DNA of 64,000 bases, taken from positions 1-64,000 of the forward strand of contig NZ_CAJNBK010000007.1 in NCBI RefSeq assembly GCF_905220975.1. The letters are read 5' to 3'. Under the pieces are notes generated by a model, which did no database searches, was not told the origin of the DNA, and saw nothing but the letters and a program-made list of their open reading frames with translations. Made by a program: the position numbers and the translations under genes. The DNA comes from Paraburkholderia haematera (GTDB lineage: Bacteria > Pseudomonadota > Gammaproteobacteria > Burkholderiales > Burkholderiaceae). Within the stretch, counting starts at the first letter, position 1; each line of letters starts with the position of its first letter. This document shows, one piece after another, positions 28,901-38,246 of this stretch.

Positions 28901-29278
28901 TTAAGTGGCGCGCCGCATCCGCGTCTTGACGAGGCCGGTCAGGCTACGCACGGCCTGGCTGACGAAACCGTGCCGCTCGTTTTCGACCCGGCTTGGCTGG
29001 ACAGCGAACACGGCGGATTGCGCATGCGCTGCGCTGATCGATACAACGCCGCGCTGTGGCATGACATAGCAATCGCCTTCGGGCAGCGTGACTGACGTGA
29101 CCGGGACGCTGTCGCCGAGCCACGCCAGAGAATGATCGCGGAAGTCGAGTTGGAGATTGCCTTCCACAGCCACGATCGAAGTTCGTGCGCGCAGATCGTG
29201 CACGGCCATCTGGCCGGCCGCAACGCGCGAGGTAGCGGTGTCGCGAGGCAAACCGGCGCGAGGTTGAGTGATGGGCAT
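28901..29278 (-). CDS. Small DUF2917-like protein
   Basis: The 125-residue soluble protein begins MPITQPRAGLPRDTATSRVA. Its core alternates short beta strands (SIVAVEGNLQLDFRDHSLAW, PEGDCYVMPQRGVVSISA), compatible with the cupin-like DUF2917 family, and it ends in a basic tail (LTGLVKTRMRRAT). Function unknown. AAAGGAA upstream of 29278 supports this start. It is divergent from a MocR regulator and shares a 180-bp control region with it, which makes it a probable target of that regulator. Confidence 0.65.
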   Translation of the reverse strand: MPITQPRAGLPRDTATSRVAAGQMAVHDLRARTSIVAVEGNLQLDFRDHSLAWLGDSVPVTSVTLPEGDCYVMPQRGVVSISAAHAQSAVFAVQPSRVENERHGFVSQAVRSLTGLVKTRMRRAT

Positions 29279-29361
29279 GACCGATTCCTTTAAACCGTTT
29301 CCATGCTGCACAGCTTATTGAGTTCGTCCACATGAAAACAGGCGCAGCCATGGGCAATGTG

Positions 29362-29400
29362 AACCGGTACAACATGGCGTTTGCGCATGCTGTATCGGTT
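29362..29400. promoter_or_regulatory. Inverted repeat in the MocR divergent promoter
   Basis: Left arm AACCGGTACAACATG and right arm CATGCTGTATCGGTT are complementary at 13 of 15 positions around a 9-bp spacer. It lies midway between the two divergent starts, where an autoregulatory site is expected. Confidence 0.6.
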
Positions 29401-29456
29401 GGAATCGAGCCGATGTGTATCTGTCGCCACGCACGAACTATCCGCACCATCGGATC

Positions 29457-31061
29457 ATGAACGCTTCGATCCTTATGCCAGATGAACCGCTTGTGGACCG
29501 CGCGGAAGTGCCGCCGGTGGACGGGACCCCGGTCAGCCTGTCGGCGCAAGCGCCGGCCGTGGACCTGCGCGCGGACCGTCTATCGCCGGATGGCCATCCC
29601 TCTGACGGTCGCCCAACGGACGGCCGCCCCCTTTACCGCCAACTAGCCGAGCAATACCGTCGTGCAATCGATAACGGCGTGCTGCGCCCCGGCGATCGCA
29701 TGCCGTCGATGCGCGCGTTCATGCAGCGGCACGGCGTAAGCCTCGCGACGGCTACCGAGAGTTATCGCACCCTGGAGCGCGATGCGCTGATCGACGCCCG
29801 GCCGCGCGCGGGTTACTTCGTGCGCGCCCGCCAGACGGCTACGTTGCCGGCCGCAACCGAACCCGACCTCGCGGCCGCGCCCGGTGCCGCGCAGTTCGTT
29901 GGCATCCATTCCGCGATTTCGGCAATCGTGTCGAAATTTCAGCGCTATCCCGACGCGCTGAATCTCGGCGGCGCGACCGCGTCGCCCGATCTTTACCCCA
30001 CTGACGCTTTGCAGAAAGCCGCGCTGCGCGCGTTGCGCCGACGGCCGACCTTGCTGACCGCGGCCGGACCCGATCAGGGCGATCCTGAACTGCGCGCGAT
30101 CATTGCGCGCCGCGCGCTCGACGTCGGCATCCAGATCGGTGCGGACGACGTGATCATGACCCACGGCGGCATCGAGGCCGTGAACCTGGCCTTGCGCGCC
30201 GTCACGCAGCCGGGCGACACGGTCGCGGTGGAATCGCCGTGCTTCTTCGGCTTGCTGCAGGCGCTCGAAAGCCTCGGCCTGCGGGCGCTCGAAATCCCGG
30301 CCAGTCCGACCACCGGCCTCGCCATCGAAGCGCTGGCATTCGCGCTGCAAACGCATCCCGACATCAAGGCCGTGGTGGTGGTGCCGAATCTGCAGAACCC
30401 GCTCGGCAGTGTCATGCCGGACGCACACAAGGCGCGGCTTGTCGAACTGTGCGCGCGAGCCGGCATTCCGTTGATCGAAGACGATCCCTACCGCGAACTC
30501 GCCGACACCGCTCAGCCGCCCAGATCGCTGAAGGCCTGGGACGCAGACGGCACGGTGATCCATTGCACGTCGTTCAACAAGACGCTCGCACCCGGCATGC
30601 GGGTCGGCTGGATCAACGGCGGGCGGTGGCATCCGCGTATCGGCATGCTGAAGTTCGCACAGTCGCGCCATAACGAGCAGTTGTCGCAAGTCGTGCTCGC
30701 CGAATTTCTGGAAACGAATGCGTATGAACGGCATCTGCGGCGTTTGCGCGACCGTCTGCGGATTCAGCGCGAACGAATGGCTGCGGCAATTGCCGCATCC
30801 TTTCCCGACGGGACGCGTTTCACGCCACCGGGCGGCGGCATGTTCTTCTGGATCGAGCTGCCGCGCGACGTGTCGTCGTCTCGTTTTTTCGATGCAGCTC
30901 TGGATGAAGGCATCCGCGTGATGCCGGGAACGGTGTTCTCGAACGCTGGGCGCTTCGATCACTTTATTCGCCTGAGTTGTCCGAGCACGGATCTCGATCA
31001 GGCCGATGAGGCGGTGCGCAGGTTAGGGCGCCTCGCGGCACGGATGGTGGCGCATGCGTGA
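29457..31061 (+). CDS. MocR-type regulator (GntR HTH fused to PLP aminotransferase fold)
   Basis: The 534-residue protein joins a winged helix (RPLYRQLAEQYRRAIDNGVL, RMPSMRAFMQRHGVSLATAT, about 55-125) to a class I aminotransferase domain. The PLP lysine is in CTSFNKTLAPGMRVGW; GPDQGDPELR and VVPNLQNPLGSVM are cofactor and substrate contacts. MocR proteins sense PLP or amino-acid-PLP adducts and control adjacent genes. The N-terminal 50 residues are Pro/Asp-rich and poorly conserved. The start is uncertain (29415, 29457 or 29475); no good ribosome site marks any of them. Targets are probably itself and the divergent DUF2917-like gene. Confidence 0.88.
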   Translation: MNASILMPDEPLVDRAEVPPVDGTPVSLSAQAPAVDLRADRLSPDGHPSDGRPTDGRPLYRQLAEQYRRAIDNGVLRPGDRMPSMRAFMQRHGVSLATATESYRTLERDALIDARPRAGYFVRARQTATLPAATEPDLAAAPGAAQFVGIHSAISAIVSKFQRYPDALNLGGATASPDLYPTDALQKAALRALRRRPTLLTAAGPDQGDPELRAIIARRALDVGIQIGADDVIMTHGGIEAVNLALRAVTQPGDTVAVESPCFFGLLQALESLGLRALEIPASPTTGLAIEALAFALQTHPDIKAVVVVPNLQNPLGSVMPDAHKARLVELCARAGIPLIEDDPYRELADTAQPPRSLKAWDADGTVIHCTSFNKTLAPGMRVGWINGGRWHPRIGMLKFAQSRHNEQLSQVVLAEFLETNAYERHLRRLRDRLRIQRERMAAAIAASFPDGTRFTPPGGGMFFWIELPRDVSSSRFFDAALDEGIRVMPGTVFSNAGRFDHFIRLSCPSTDLDQADEAVRRLGRLAARMVAHA

Positions 31062-31141
31062 ACGCCATAGCGGTTATCATTTCCCGTTGCGTGCGTGCGC
31101 CGTTGAGCGTACCAACGAATCGAACCGAACAAGGTGATCCC

Positions 31142-31444
31142 GTGATCCGTCATATTGTGATGTGGAAGCTCAAAGAACACGCAGAAGGTGCCTCGTGTGC
31201 TGAAAACGCCCTGAAACTGAAGGAAAAGCTCGAAGGCTGCCGCGACATCGTTCCCGGCATGCTCAAGTTCGAAGTCGGCATCGCGGCATCGGGCCTCGAA
31301 TCGACCTGCCACGTCGTGCTGGTGTCGGACTTCGCCGACAAGACCGCTCTCGACGCCTACCAGGTCCATCCGGCGCACACGGCGCTGAAGGGCTTCGTCG
31401 GCGCGGTGCGCGAATCGCGTGAATGTGTCGACTACGAAATCTGA
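31142..31444 (+). CDS. Dabb (stress-responsive A/B barrel) family protein
   Basis: The 100-residue protein from GTG at 31142 starts V(M)IRHIVMWKLKEHAEGAS. It has the ferredoxin-like Dabb signature: an N-terminal strand with His, then LKEKLEGCRDIVPGMLKFEV and HPAHTALKGFVGAVRESREC. The AAGGTG site upstream supports the GTG start; an ATG at 31058 would add 28 unrelated residues. Dabb proteins form dimeric barrels and range from small oxygenases to structural stress proteins. It is 8 nt upstream of the thioesterase gene. Confidence 0.85.
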   Translation: MIRHIVMWKLKEHAEGASCAENALKLKEKLEGCRDIVPGMLKFEVGIAASGLESTCHVVLVSDFADKTALDAYQVHPAHTALKGFVGAVRESRECVDYEI

Positions 31445-31452
31445 AATCAGCC

Positions 31453-31947
31453 ATGACCGATTCCCCCTCATCCAGATCATCTAAAACGGGCGGCGCTTCA
31501 TTGCCCGAAAGTCCCTTCGTCGACCGGCTCGGCGTGCAACTCGTGTCGGTTGGCGACGGCGTCAGCGAAATCGTGCTGCCGCTGCAGCCCGATCACATGA
31601 ACACGTGGGATGTCGCGCATGGCGGCGTAACCATGACGCTCGCCGACGTCGCGCTCGCGATGGCCGCGCGCAGCCTCGCCGGCGACGGCGTCGGCGTGGT
31701 CACCGTCGAGATGAAGGTCAACTTCATGCAGCCCGGCCGCGGCGAATTGCGCGCCACCGGCCGCGTGCTGCACCGTTCGACCACCATGGCCTATTGCGAA
31801 GGCGAGATCCGCGATAGCGAAGGGCACTTCGTCGCCAAGGCGCTCGGCACCTTCAAATACATGCGGCGCCTCGCCGTGGGCCGCGACGTGACGCGACAGC
31901 GTCTGCGCAGCGATCCTTCGGCAAAACCCGGTCCAAGCGACAGCTAA
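31453..31947 (+). CDS. PaaI-type hotdog thioesterase
   Basis: The 164-residue hotdog-fold thioesterase would release CoA from acyl or aryl-CoA esters. Motif MNTWDVAHGGVTMTLADVALA carries the HGG and Asp active-site element (about 53-73), followed by VTVEMKVNFMQPGRG and AYCEGEIRDSEG. It is probably co-transcribed with the upstream Dabb gene. The first 22 residues are Ser-rich and likely disordered. Confidence 0.88.
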   Translation: MTDSPSSRSSKTGGASLPESPFVDRLGVQLVSVGDGVSEIVLPLQPDHMNTWDVAHGGVTMTLADVALAMAARSLAGDGVGVVTVEMKVNFMQPGRGELRATGRVLHRSTTMAYCEGEIRDSEGHFVAKALGTFKYMRRLAVGRDVTRQRLRSDPSAKPGPSDS

Positions 31948-32068
31948 TCGCAAGATGGCCAGCGCGCGTGCTGAGCGCCGCGCGTGCCGGATCTCGTTGT
32001 TGCAGACAGCGTTACCGTTCATTCGAATTATTCGCCGATTACATCGGTAACCCATGGAGACGATCGTC

Positions 32069-33067
32069 ATGCCCCAGATCAACCGTCAACTCGTGCTGGC
32101 TTCGCGTCCGCAAGGCGCTGTTACGCCGGACAACTTCAAGCTCGTCGAAACGCCGCTTGCACCGCTTGCCGATGGCGAATTCCGCGTGCGCAATCACTTT
32201 CTGTCGCTCGATCCGTACATGCGCGGCCGCATGAACGACAGCAAGTCGTATGCAGCGCCGCAGCCGCTGAATGAAGTGATGATCGGCGGCACGGTGGGCG
32301 AAGTGGTGGAGTCGAAGAATCCGAAATTCGCGGTGGGCGACAAGGTCGTCGCGATGTTCGGCTGGCAGGAGTACGGCGTCTCGAACGGTGCGGGCGTGCA
32401 GAAAGTCGACGATACGCACGTGCCGCTGTCAGCCTGGCTTGGGCCGGTCGGCATGCCCGGCGTGACGGCTTGGTACGGCCTGAACCGGATCATCGCGCCG
32501 AAAGCGGGCGAGACGGTGGTGGTCAGCGCGGCGAGTGGAGCCGTGGGCGGTGTGGTCGGGCAACTGGCGAAGCTGGCCGGCGCGCGTGCGGTCGGCATTG
32601 CGGGCGGCGCGGAAAAGTGCCGCTACGTGGTCGAAACGCTCGGCTTCGATGCTTGCGTCGACTACAAGGCCGGCAATCTGTATCAGGCGCTCAAAGCTGT
32701 CACGCCGGACGGTGTCGACGGCTACTTTGAGAATGTCGGCGGCGAAGTGCTTGACGTGACGCTCGCGCGCATGAACGCGTTCGGCCGCATCGCGTTGTGC
32801 GGATTTATCGCGGGCTACGATGGCCAGCCGCTGCCGCTCAAGCAGCCGTCGCTGATGCTCACGCAGCGGCTGCTGGTGCAAGGCTTTATCGTCAGCGAAC
32901 ACATGGACGTGTGGCCGGAAGCGCTCAAACAACTCGGCACGCTGGTCGCGCAGAAGAAGCTGCAGTATCGCGAGACCATCGCAGAAGGGCTCGATGCCGC
33001 GCCCGAGGCGTTTATGGGTCTCCTGAAGGGCAAGAACTTCGGCAAGCAGCTCGTCAAGCTGATCTGA
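32069..33067 (+). CDS. NADP-dependent zinc-independent oxidoreductase (CurA/leukotriene B4 reductase type)
   Basis: The 332-residue MDR-superfamily enzyme reduces alpha,beta-unsaturated ketones with NADPH. Recognisable parts are FLSLDPYMRGRMND near the N-terminus, the cofactor-binding VVSAASGAVGGVVGQLAK and GIAGGAEKCRYVVE (about 155-190), and a YFENVGGEVLD segment. Zinc ligands of alcohol dehydrogenases are absent, as in this subgroup. The start at 32069 is preferred over 32054 because GGAGA lies at 32059-32063. It precedes an SDR gene by 115 bp. Confidence 0.9.
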   Translation: MPQINRQLVLASRPQGAVTPDNFKLVETPLAPLADGEFRVRNHFLSLDPYMRGRMNDSKSYAAPQPLNEVMIGGTVGEVVESKNPKFAVGDKVVAMFGWQEYGVSNGAGVQKVDDTHVPLSAWLGPVGMPGVTAWYGLNRIIAPKAGETVVVSAASGAVGGVVGQLAKLAGARAVGIAGGAEKCRYVVETLGFDACVDYKAGNLYQALKAVTPDGVDGYFENVGGEVLDVTLARMNAFGRIALCGFIAGYDGQPLPLKQPSLMLTQRLLVQGFIVSEHMDVWPEALKQLGTLVAQKKLQYRETIAEGLDAAPEAFMGLLKGKNFGKQLVKLI

Positions 33068-33182
33068 GCGCGGCGGCTGTCGAACGGGCCCGCTTGACCC
33101 GTGCCGACGGCCGCCTGCCGATAGATCCGAGTGGATAGACCTGAGCCGATAAAACCAGGCCGGCAAACCCAGGAGAGAAACG

Positions 33183-34064
33183 ATGTTTGAATTTGCAGGC
33201 AAGGTGGCGGTGATCACCGGGGCGGCGAGCGGTTTCGGCCGGGCGTTCGCGGAGAAGGGCGCGTCGCTGGGCATGAAGCTTGTGCTTGCCGACGTGAATC
33301 CTGAGGCGCTTTCTCAAGCCGTCGACGCATTGCGCGCCGGCGGCGCCGAGGCAATCGGCGTGCCGACGGACGTGTCCGATGCCGCGCAGGTCGAAGCGCT
33401 TGCGCAAGCGGCGCTCGACGCCTTCGGCAAAGTGCATCTCCTGTTCAACAACGCGGGCGTGGGCTCGGGCGGCTTCCTCTGGGAGAGCTCGGCGAACGAC
33501 TGGGCGTGGGTGTTCAACGTCAACGTGATGGGCGTCGCGCACGGCGTGCGCGCCTTCACGCCAATCATGCTGCGGCAGAACGAACCCGCGCACATCGTCA
33601 ACACGGCGTCGGTGGCGGGCTTGCTGTCGCCGCCCGCGATGGGCATCTACAACGCCTCGAAGCACGCCGTCGTGTCGCTCACGGAGACGCTCTATCACGA
33701 CCTGCAACTCGCGCAGGCGGCGGGGGGCGGCGAGGTCGGCTGTTCGCTGTTGTGCCCGGCCTTCGTGCCGACCGGCATCGCCGACGCCGAACGCGCGCGG
33801 CCCGCGGAGCTGCGCAACGATAGCGGACCGACCCGCTCGCAGATCGCCGCCGGCAAGCAACTGCAACGCGCGGTGCAATCGGGCAAGCTGACGGCGGCCG
33901 ACGTCGCCGATATCACATTCGAAGCGATCGCCGCGCGGCGGTTTTACATCATCACGCATCCGGGCATCATGGCGACGGTGAAGCTGCGCCACGAGGATAT
34001 CGAGCATTTGCGCAATCCGACCGATCCGATGTCGCTGAAGCCCGAAGTGAAGAACGCGAGCTAG
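33183..34064 (+). CDS. Short-chain dehydrogenase/reductase
   Basis: Classical SDR of 293 residues. The NAD(P)-binding motif VAVITGAASGFGRAFAEKG is at about 7-25, NNAGVGSGG near 90, the catalytic Ser in NTASVAGLL and the Tyr/Lys pair in YNASKHAVV (about 160). The substrate is unknown. AGGAGAGAAACG precedes the start. The context of two oxidoreductases and an esterase suggests a small catabolic cluster. Confidence 0.9.
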   Translation: MFEFAGKVAVITGAASGFGRAFAEKGASLGMKLVLADVNPEALSQAVDALRAGGAEAIGVPTDVSDAAQVEALAQAALDAFGKVHLLFNNAGVGSGGFLWESSANDWAWVFNVNVMGVAHGVRAFTPIMLRQNEPAHIVNTASVAGLLSPPAMGIYNASKHAVVSLTETLYHDLQLAQAAGGGEVGCSLLCPAFVPTGIADAERARPAELRNDSGPTRSQIAAGKQLQRAVQSGKLTAADVADITFEAIAARRFYIITHPGIMATVKLRHEDIEHLRNPTDPMSLKPEVKNAS

Positions 34065-34084
34065 GGGCGCCCGGTATCCATCTT

Positions 34085-34119
34085 TTGACCGATTTTTGAC
34101 CGATTTTTGACCTACTGAC
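34085..34119. repeat. Short direct repeat TTTTTGACCGA
   Basis: Three closely spaced TTTTGACC copies at an 11-12 bp period (ttttgaccga, tttttgaccga, tttttgacc) lie between the SDR and esterase genes. The one-turn spacing could mark a protein-binding array, but it may be a simple slippage product. Confidence 0.45.
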
Positions 34120-34149
34120 CTTCGGCGCCCACTCGCCATCCAAAGCCCA

Positions 34150-35109
34150 ATGCCGTTGAATCCGAAGATCGAGCAGATACTCGACATGATCGCGCGCGCG
34201 AAGCGCCCGCAACTTCATGAGTTGACCCCGCAGCAGGCGCGCGCGTCCTACGAAAAAAGCGCGCCGATTCTGGAGATCGCGAGCGCGCAAATGTTCGCGG
34301 TCGAGGACCTGCATGTGCCGATGCGCGACGGCGCGACGATTCGCGCGCGTCTTTATCAGCCTGTCGAGCCGAGTTGGGCCGAGCCTGCGCCGGTGCTGGT
34401 GTACTACCACGGCGGCGGTTTCACGGTCGGCAGTGTCGATACGCACGATGCGTTGTGCCGGATGTTCGCGCGCGACGGCCAGTGCACGGTGTTGTCGGTC
34501 GATTACCGGCTCGCGCCTGAGCACCCATTCCCCACCGCCGTTGAAGACGCGTTCGATGCGTTGACCTGGCTGCACGCGCACGCCGCTGAATACGGCGTCG
34601 ATCCCGAGCGGCTGGCCGTCGGCGGCGATAGCGCGGGCGGTACGCTGGCAACGGTGTGCGCGGTTCAGGCACGCGAGGCGGGCATCAAACTCGTGCTGCA
34701 ATTGTTGATCTATCCGGGTGCCACGGCCTATCAGCAAACCGACTCGCACTCGCGCCTTGCCGACGGCTTCCTGCTGTCCGGCGACACGATCCAATGGTTC
34801 TTCGAGCAGTACGTGCGCGATAAGCGCGACCGCGACGACTGGCGTTTCGCGCCGCTCGACGGTACGCGTGGCGCGCCCAATTTCAGCGGACTCGCGCCGG
34901 CCTGGATCGCGACCGCCGAATACGATCCCTTAAGCGACGAGGGCGATGCGTATGCGGAAAAACTGCGTGCAGCGGGCAATCAGGTCACCCTGAATCGCTA
35001 CGCAGGCATGATTCACGAGTTCTTCAAGATGGGTGGCTTCGTGCCCGACGTGGCGAAGGCACATGCGGATGCCGCCGCGGCATTGCGGGCGGCTTTCGGC
35101 GTCGACTAA
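34150..35109 (+). CDS. Alpha/beta hydrolase, hormone-sensitive-lipase (Hsl) family esterase
   Basis: The 319-residue carboxylesterase is of the bacterial HSL type. The oxyanion-hole motif VYYHGGGFTVGS is near 80, nucleophile Ser in GGDSAGGTLAT near 160, catalytic Asp in TAEYDPLSDEG and His in GMIHEFFKMGG near the C-terminus. No signal peptide is present, so it is cytosolic and acts on short-chain esters. It converges on the NRDE gene with 20 bp between stops. Confidence 0.92.
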   Translation: MPLNPKIEQILDMIARAKRPQLHELTPQQARASYEKSAPILEIASAQMFAVEDLHVPMRDGATIRARLYQPVEPSWAEPAPVLVYYHGGGFTVGSVDTHDALCRMFARDGQCTVLSVDYRLAPEHPFPTAVEDAFDALTWLHAHAAEYGVDPERLAVGGDSAGGTLATVCAVQAREAGIKLVLQLLIYPGATAYQQTDSHSRLADGFLLSGDTIQWFFEQYVRDKRDRDDWRFAPLDGTRGAPNFSGLAPAWIATAEYDPLSDEGDAYAEKLRAAGNQVTLNRYAGMIHEFFKMGGFVPDVAKAHADAAAALRAAFGVD

Positions 35110-35129
35110 TCGCCGCTGTCCGCAGCGCG

Positions 35130-35975
35130 TCAGGCAATCTCGCGCTCAATGTTGAATGCAAAGCTTCGCTCGAAGTCGCCGGGCCGCACGATCCGGTGCG
35201 AGCCGTTATCGTCGCTGCGCTCGGCGGCCGCCACGCTGATGACCTCGCCATGCGCGATCACGCGCACCGCGGTCGTGCCGCGCGTGCCGTACTCCGGCGT
35301 TTCAATAAATGCCGCCGATAACGCCCGCTCACGTTCGAGTGGAATGCCGGTGGACGGCAATTCATCGTCGCGCGCGAGGCGCGGATCGCGCATCAGATCG
35401 ATCAGGCGTTCGAGCGGCGGCATTGCGTCGCGCGCGAGCAGGGCGGCCAGTTCCGTGCGCTTCTTAAGCAGCTTCGGCCAGGCGGTATCGAGTACCGCGT
35501 TCGAGATTCCGTGCGTGCCGGGTTCAAGCAGCGTGGGCGCGACGTTCGACCGGTTGCAGTACCAGCCGAGTTCGCGGCGCGTCCAGTCACCGACGAGCAG
35601 ATTGAAGCCGTTGTAGATGTCGCCGGTTCGCGCGACGTGTTGCAGATAGTCGAGCGGCGTTTCGTGCCGGTCGTGGTCCGGGCCGCTTGCGGCGCCACTG
35701 AGCCAGTCGCTGACAAGCGTGCCGCGGGTCGGCGCATCGGCGCGCATTTCATGCGGCGCACGATAATTGGTCAGCGCGGCGAAGCGGCCGTCGCGCGACA
35801 TGCCGAGCCACGTGCCGCCGCCCAGCAGATCGCGGCCGGCCAGCACGGTCGGCGCGTCATGCCACCAACTGATCGGCTCGGCGGTGCGGCGGAAAAATTC
35901 GTCGCGATTCGCGGCGAGCGTGAAGAGCGGTCCGTCGACCGCATCGGGTCGCCAGTCAAAGACGATCAGGCACAT
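35130..35975 (-). CDS. NRDE family (TANGO2-like) protein
   Basis: The 281-residue protein starts MCLIVFDWRPDAVDGPLFTL and shows the diagnostic NRDE tetrad at 23-26 in AANRDEFFRRTAEP, then LAGRDLLGGGTWLGM and NYRAPHEM. The initiating Met-Cys suggests an N-terminal nucleophile after Met removal, as in Ntn hydrolases, but the biochemical role of the family is unsettled. It lies 84 bp downstream of ygfZ on the same strand. Confidence 0.9.
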   Translation of the reverse strand: MCLIVFDWRPDAVDGPLFTLAANRDEFFRRTAEPISWWHDAPTVLAGRDLLGGGTWLGMSRDGRFAALTNYRAPHEMRADAPTRGTLVSDWLSGAASGPDHDRHETPLDYLQHVARTGDIYNGFNLLVGDWTRRELGWYCNRSNVAPTLLEPGTHGISNAVLDTAWPKLLKKRTELAALLARDAMPPLERLIDLMRDPRLARDDELPSTGIPLERERALSAAFIETPEYGTRGTTAVRVIAHGEVISVAAAERSDDNGSHRIVRPGDFERSFAFNIEREIA

Positions 35976-36059
35976 CGGGTACGGTCTCCCCGTAGAGCGA
36001 TAGAGGAACAGATGCCGGAAAAAAAGCGGCGCTTGATCGCGCCGCTCGGCTTCGGGCGC

Positions 36060-37157
36060 TTAAACCTCAGTCGGCAACCCATACGGCAACGCCAGGAACG
36101 TCAGCGCCGGACCGTCGGCCGCGCCCAGATGGACGGTGCCGCCTTCGAGCGCCGCCAGCTTGATCTCGACCAGCACATCGACGCCACCCGCCGGCGCCGA
36201 CGCCGCATTCACCACCATGCCGCACGGCTGGCCCGGATCGTCCGAGTGGAACAGTTCCGCACCGGCCTTGACCGTTTCCAGTTCGTCCGCCACGTTCGCA
36301 AGCGAGGTGCGCCGTTTGATCGTGCCGCGATACTGGCTGCGCGCCACCACTTCCTGGCCCGGATAGCAGCCCTTGCGGAAATTGACTGCGCCGAGCACGT
36401 CGAAATTGACCATTTGCGGCACGAATTGCTCGACTACCGGTTGCGTGATGCGCGGTTCGCCCGCACGAATGTCGAGCCAGTCCCATACCGCCGGCGACAC
36501 GCGCTTGAGCTTCTCGTCGAGCAAGGGCAGGCGCGCTTCGATCGCGGCCTTCGGGCCGATCCACAGATAGCGCAGCCGCTCGAGCGCGTCCGGAACACGA
36601 ATCAGCGAACCCGCCGTGCCGTCCACCTGCACATGCACGCCATCGGGCAGCGCATCGAACACACCGGAAAGCGCCTTGCGCACGTCGCCCGCGAGGCCCA
36701 CCACCGCCAGTTCGCCACTCGCATCCACGAGCTTGGCCTTGGCGCGCAGGACGAACATGGACAGCCGCTTCTGCACGGCGGCCTGCAGGTCTTTCGACAC
36801 CAGCAGGCGGATCGTCTCGCCCGTGCGCCACGTCAGCATCGACGCCAGCAACCGGCCCTTGGCCGAGCAGTAGCCCGCGAGGCGCGCATTGGCGGCGTCG
36901 AGATGCTGCGTGTCGTTGGTCAACTGGCCGTGCAGGAAGCTCGCCGCGTCGTCGCCGGTCGCGTCGATCACGCCGAACTGCGTGAGCGGCATGTAGGCGC
37001 CGTGCCGGATCACGGCGTCGAATTCGTCAGCGGCAGGACGCGGCAGCGTAGGAAGTCCGACGGGCGCGGAGGCCTGCGCTGTGGCAGGGGCGCCGACGGG
37101 TGCGATTGCGGGAGTCACTGAAGGCGTGCCTGAAGCGGTAGCGAGCGGTGTGTTCAT
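36060..37157 (-). CDS. ygfZ: Folate-binding Fe-S cluster factor YgfZ
   Basis: The 365-residue GcvT-like protein uses tetrahydrofolate and supports iron-sulphur enzymes under oxidative stress. The hallmark KGCYPGQEVVAR with its conserved Cys is present, along with TNDTQHLDAANARLAGYCSA and KGRLLASMLTWR near the N-terminus. The first 40 residues are an Ala/Pro/Thr-rich extension (ATASGTPSVTPAIAPVGAP) absent from shorter homologues; an internal start is possible. It is divergent from mltG with an 80-bp shared control region. Confidence 0.93.
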   Translation of the reverse strand: MNTPLATASGTPSVTPAIAPVGAPATAQASAPVGLPTLPRPAADEFDAVIRHGAYMPLTQFGVIDATGDDAASFLHGQLTNDTQHLDAANARLAGYCSAKGRLLASMLTWRTGETIRLLVSKDLQAAVQKRLSMFVLRAKAKLVDASGELAVVGLAGDVRKALSGVFDALPDGVHVQVDGTAGSLIRVPDALERLRYLWIGPKAAIEARLPLLDEKLKRVSPAVWDWLDIRAGEPRITQPVVEQFVPQMVNFDVLGAVNFRKGCYPGQEVVARSQYRGTIKRRTSLANVADELETVKAGAELFHSDDPGQPCGMVVNAASAPAGGVDVLVEIKLAALEGGTVHLGAADGPALTFLALPYGLPTEV

Positions 37158-37178
37158 GGATTCCGAGAACAGTCAATT

Positions 37179-37208
37179 CTGACTTTAGCTAAGGCAAACA
37201 AGTATTAT
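37179..37208 (+). promoter_or_regulatory. Probable promoter of the mltG operon
   Basis: CTGACT at 37179-37184 and TATTAT at 37203-37208 are separated by 18 bp. Transcription from it would start near 37215, which excludes the ATG at 37209 and supports translation from 37236. Confidence 0.5.
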
Positions 37209-37235
37209 ATGAGGTCCAACCCAGCCACGTTTTAC

Positions 37236-38246
37236 ATGTCCCTTCTGAAGAAATGTTTCGTCGCCGGCTCAATCGTCGTTGTGCTGGCCGCAGCCGCCAT
37301 CGCAGGCGGATACCATTGGGCCACCAGCCCACTCGATTTGACCCCCGCGCAACTCGATGTCACCGTCAAACCGCACAGCAGCCTGCGCAGTGTCACGCAG
37401 CAGCTCAATCGCGGTGGCGTGCCGGTCGAGCCTGAACTGTTCGTTATCATGGCGCGGCTGCTCGGGCTGCAAAGCGATCTGAAATCCGGCAACTACGAGT
37501 TCAAGACGGGCATCACGCCGTACGAGGTGCTGCAGAAAATCGCGCGTGGCGACGTCAACGAATACGTGGCGACCATCATCGAAGGGTGGACCTTCAAGCG
37601 TATGCGTGCCGAGCTGGACGCCAATCCGGCGCTCAAGCACGACACGGTCACCATGAGCGACACCGATCTGATGAACGCGATCGGCGCGCCGGAAGCGTCG
37701 ATCGGCAACGGTGAGGGCCTGTTTTTCCCGGACACCTATCTGTTCGACAAGAACACCAGCGATCTGGACGTCTACCGCCGCGCGTACCGGCTGATGCGCG
37801 TGCGCCTCGACGAAGCATGGACCGCCCGAGCGCCGAACCTGCCGTACAAGACCCCGTACGACGCGCTCACGATGGCGTCGATCATCGAGAAGGAAACCGG
37901 CAAGCCATCCGACCGGCCGATGGTGGCGGCCGTGTTCGCGAACCGTCTGCGTGTCGGCATGCCGCTGCAAACCGACCCGACCGTGATCTACGGCATGGGC
38001 GACAGTTACACCGGCCACATCAGGAAGAAAGACCTGCAGACCGACACTCCCTACAATACCTACACCCGGATGGGCCTTCCGCCAACCCCCATCTCACTGC
38101 CCGGAGTCGCATCGCTGCAGGCGGCGATGAACCCGGCGCAATCCACCGCGCTTTACTTCGTATCGCGCGGCGACGGCAGCAGTATCTTTTCTGACACCCT
38201 CGGCGATCACAACAAGGCCGTGGACAAATACATTCGAGGGCAATGA
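37236..38246 (+). CDS. mltG: Endolytic murein transglycosylase MltG
   Basis: Inner-membrane lytic transglycosylase that cleaves nascent glycan strands. From 37236 the product has 336 residues: a membrane anchor ([20 protein letters not shown]), a LysM-like part ([20 protein letters not shown]) and the YceG catalytic domain with the conserved Glu in [13 protein letters not shown] followed by [19 protein letters not shown]. An ATG at 37209 would add nine residues but lies at the promoter. Its stop overlaps the tmk start in ATGA, indicating coupling. Confidence 0.93.
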   Translation: MSLLKKCFVAGSIVVVLAAAAIAGGYHWATSPLDLTPAQLDVTVKPHSSLRSVTQQLNRGGVPVEPELFVIMARLLGLQSDLKSGNYEFKTGITPYEVLQKIARGDVNEYVATIIEGWTFKRMRAELDANPALKHDTVTMSDTDLMNAIGAPEASIGNGEGLFFPDTYLFDKNTSDLDVYRRAYRLMRVRLDEAWTARAPNLPYKTPYDALTMASIIEKETGKPSDRPMVAAVFANRLRVGMPLQTDPTVIYGMGDSYTGHIRKKDLQTDTPYNTYTRMGLPPTPISLPGVASLQAAMNPAQSTALYFVSRGDGSSIFSDTLGDHNKAVDKYIRGQ

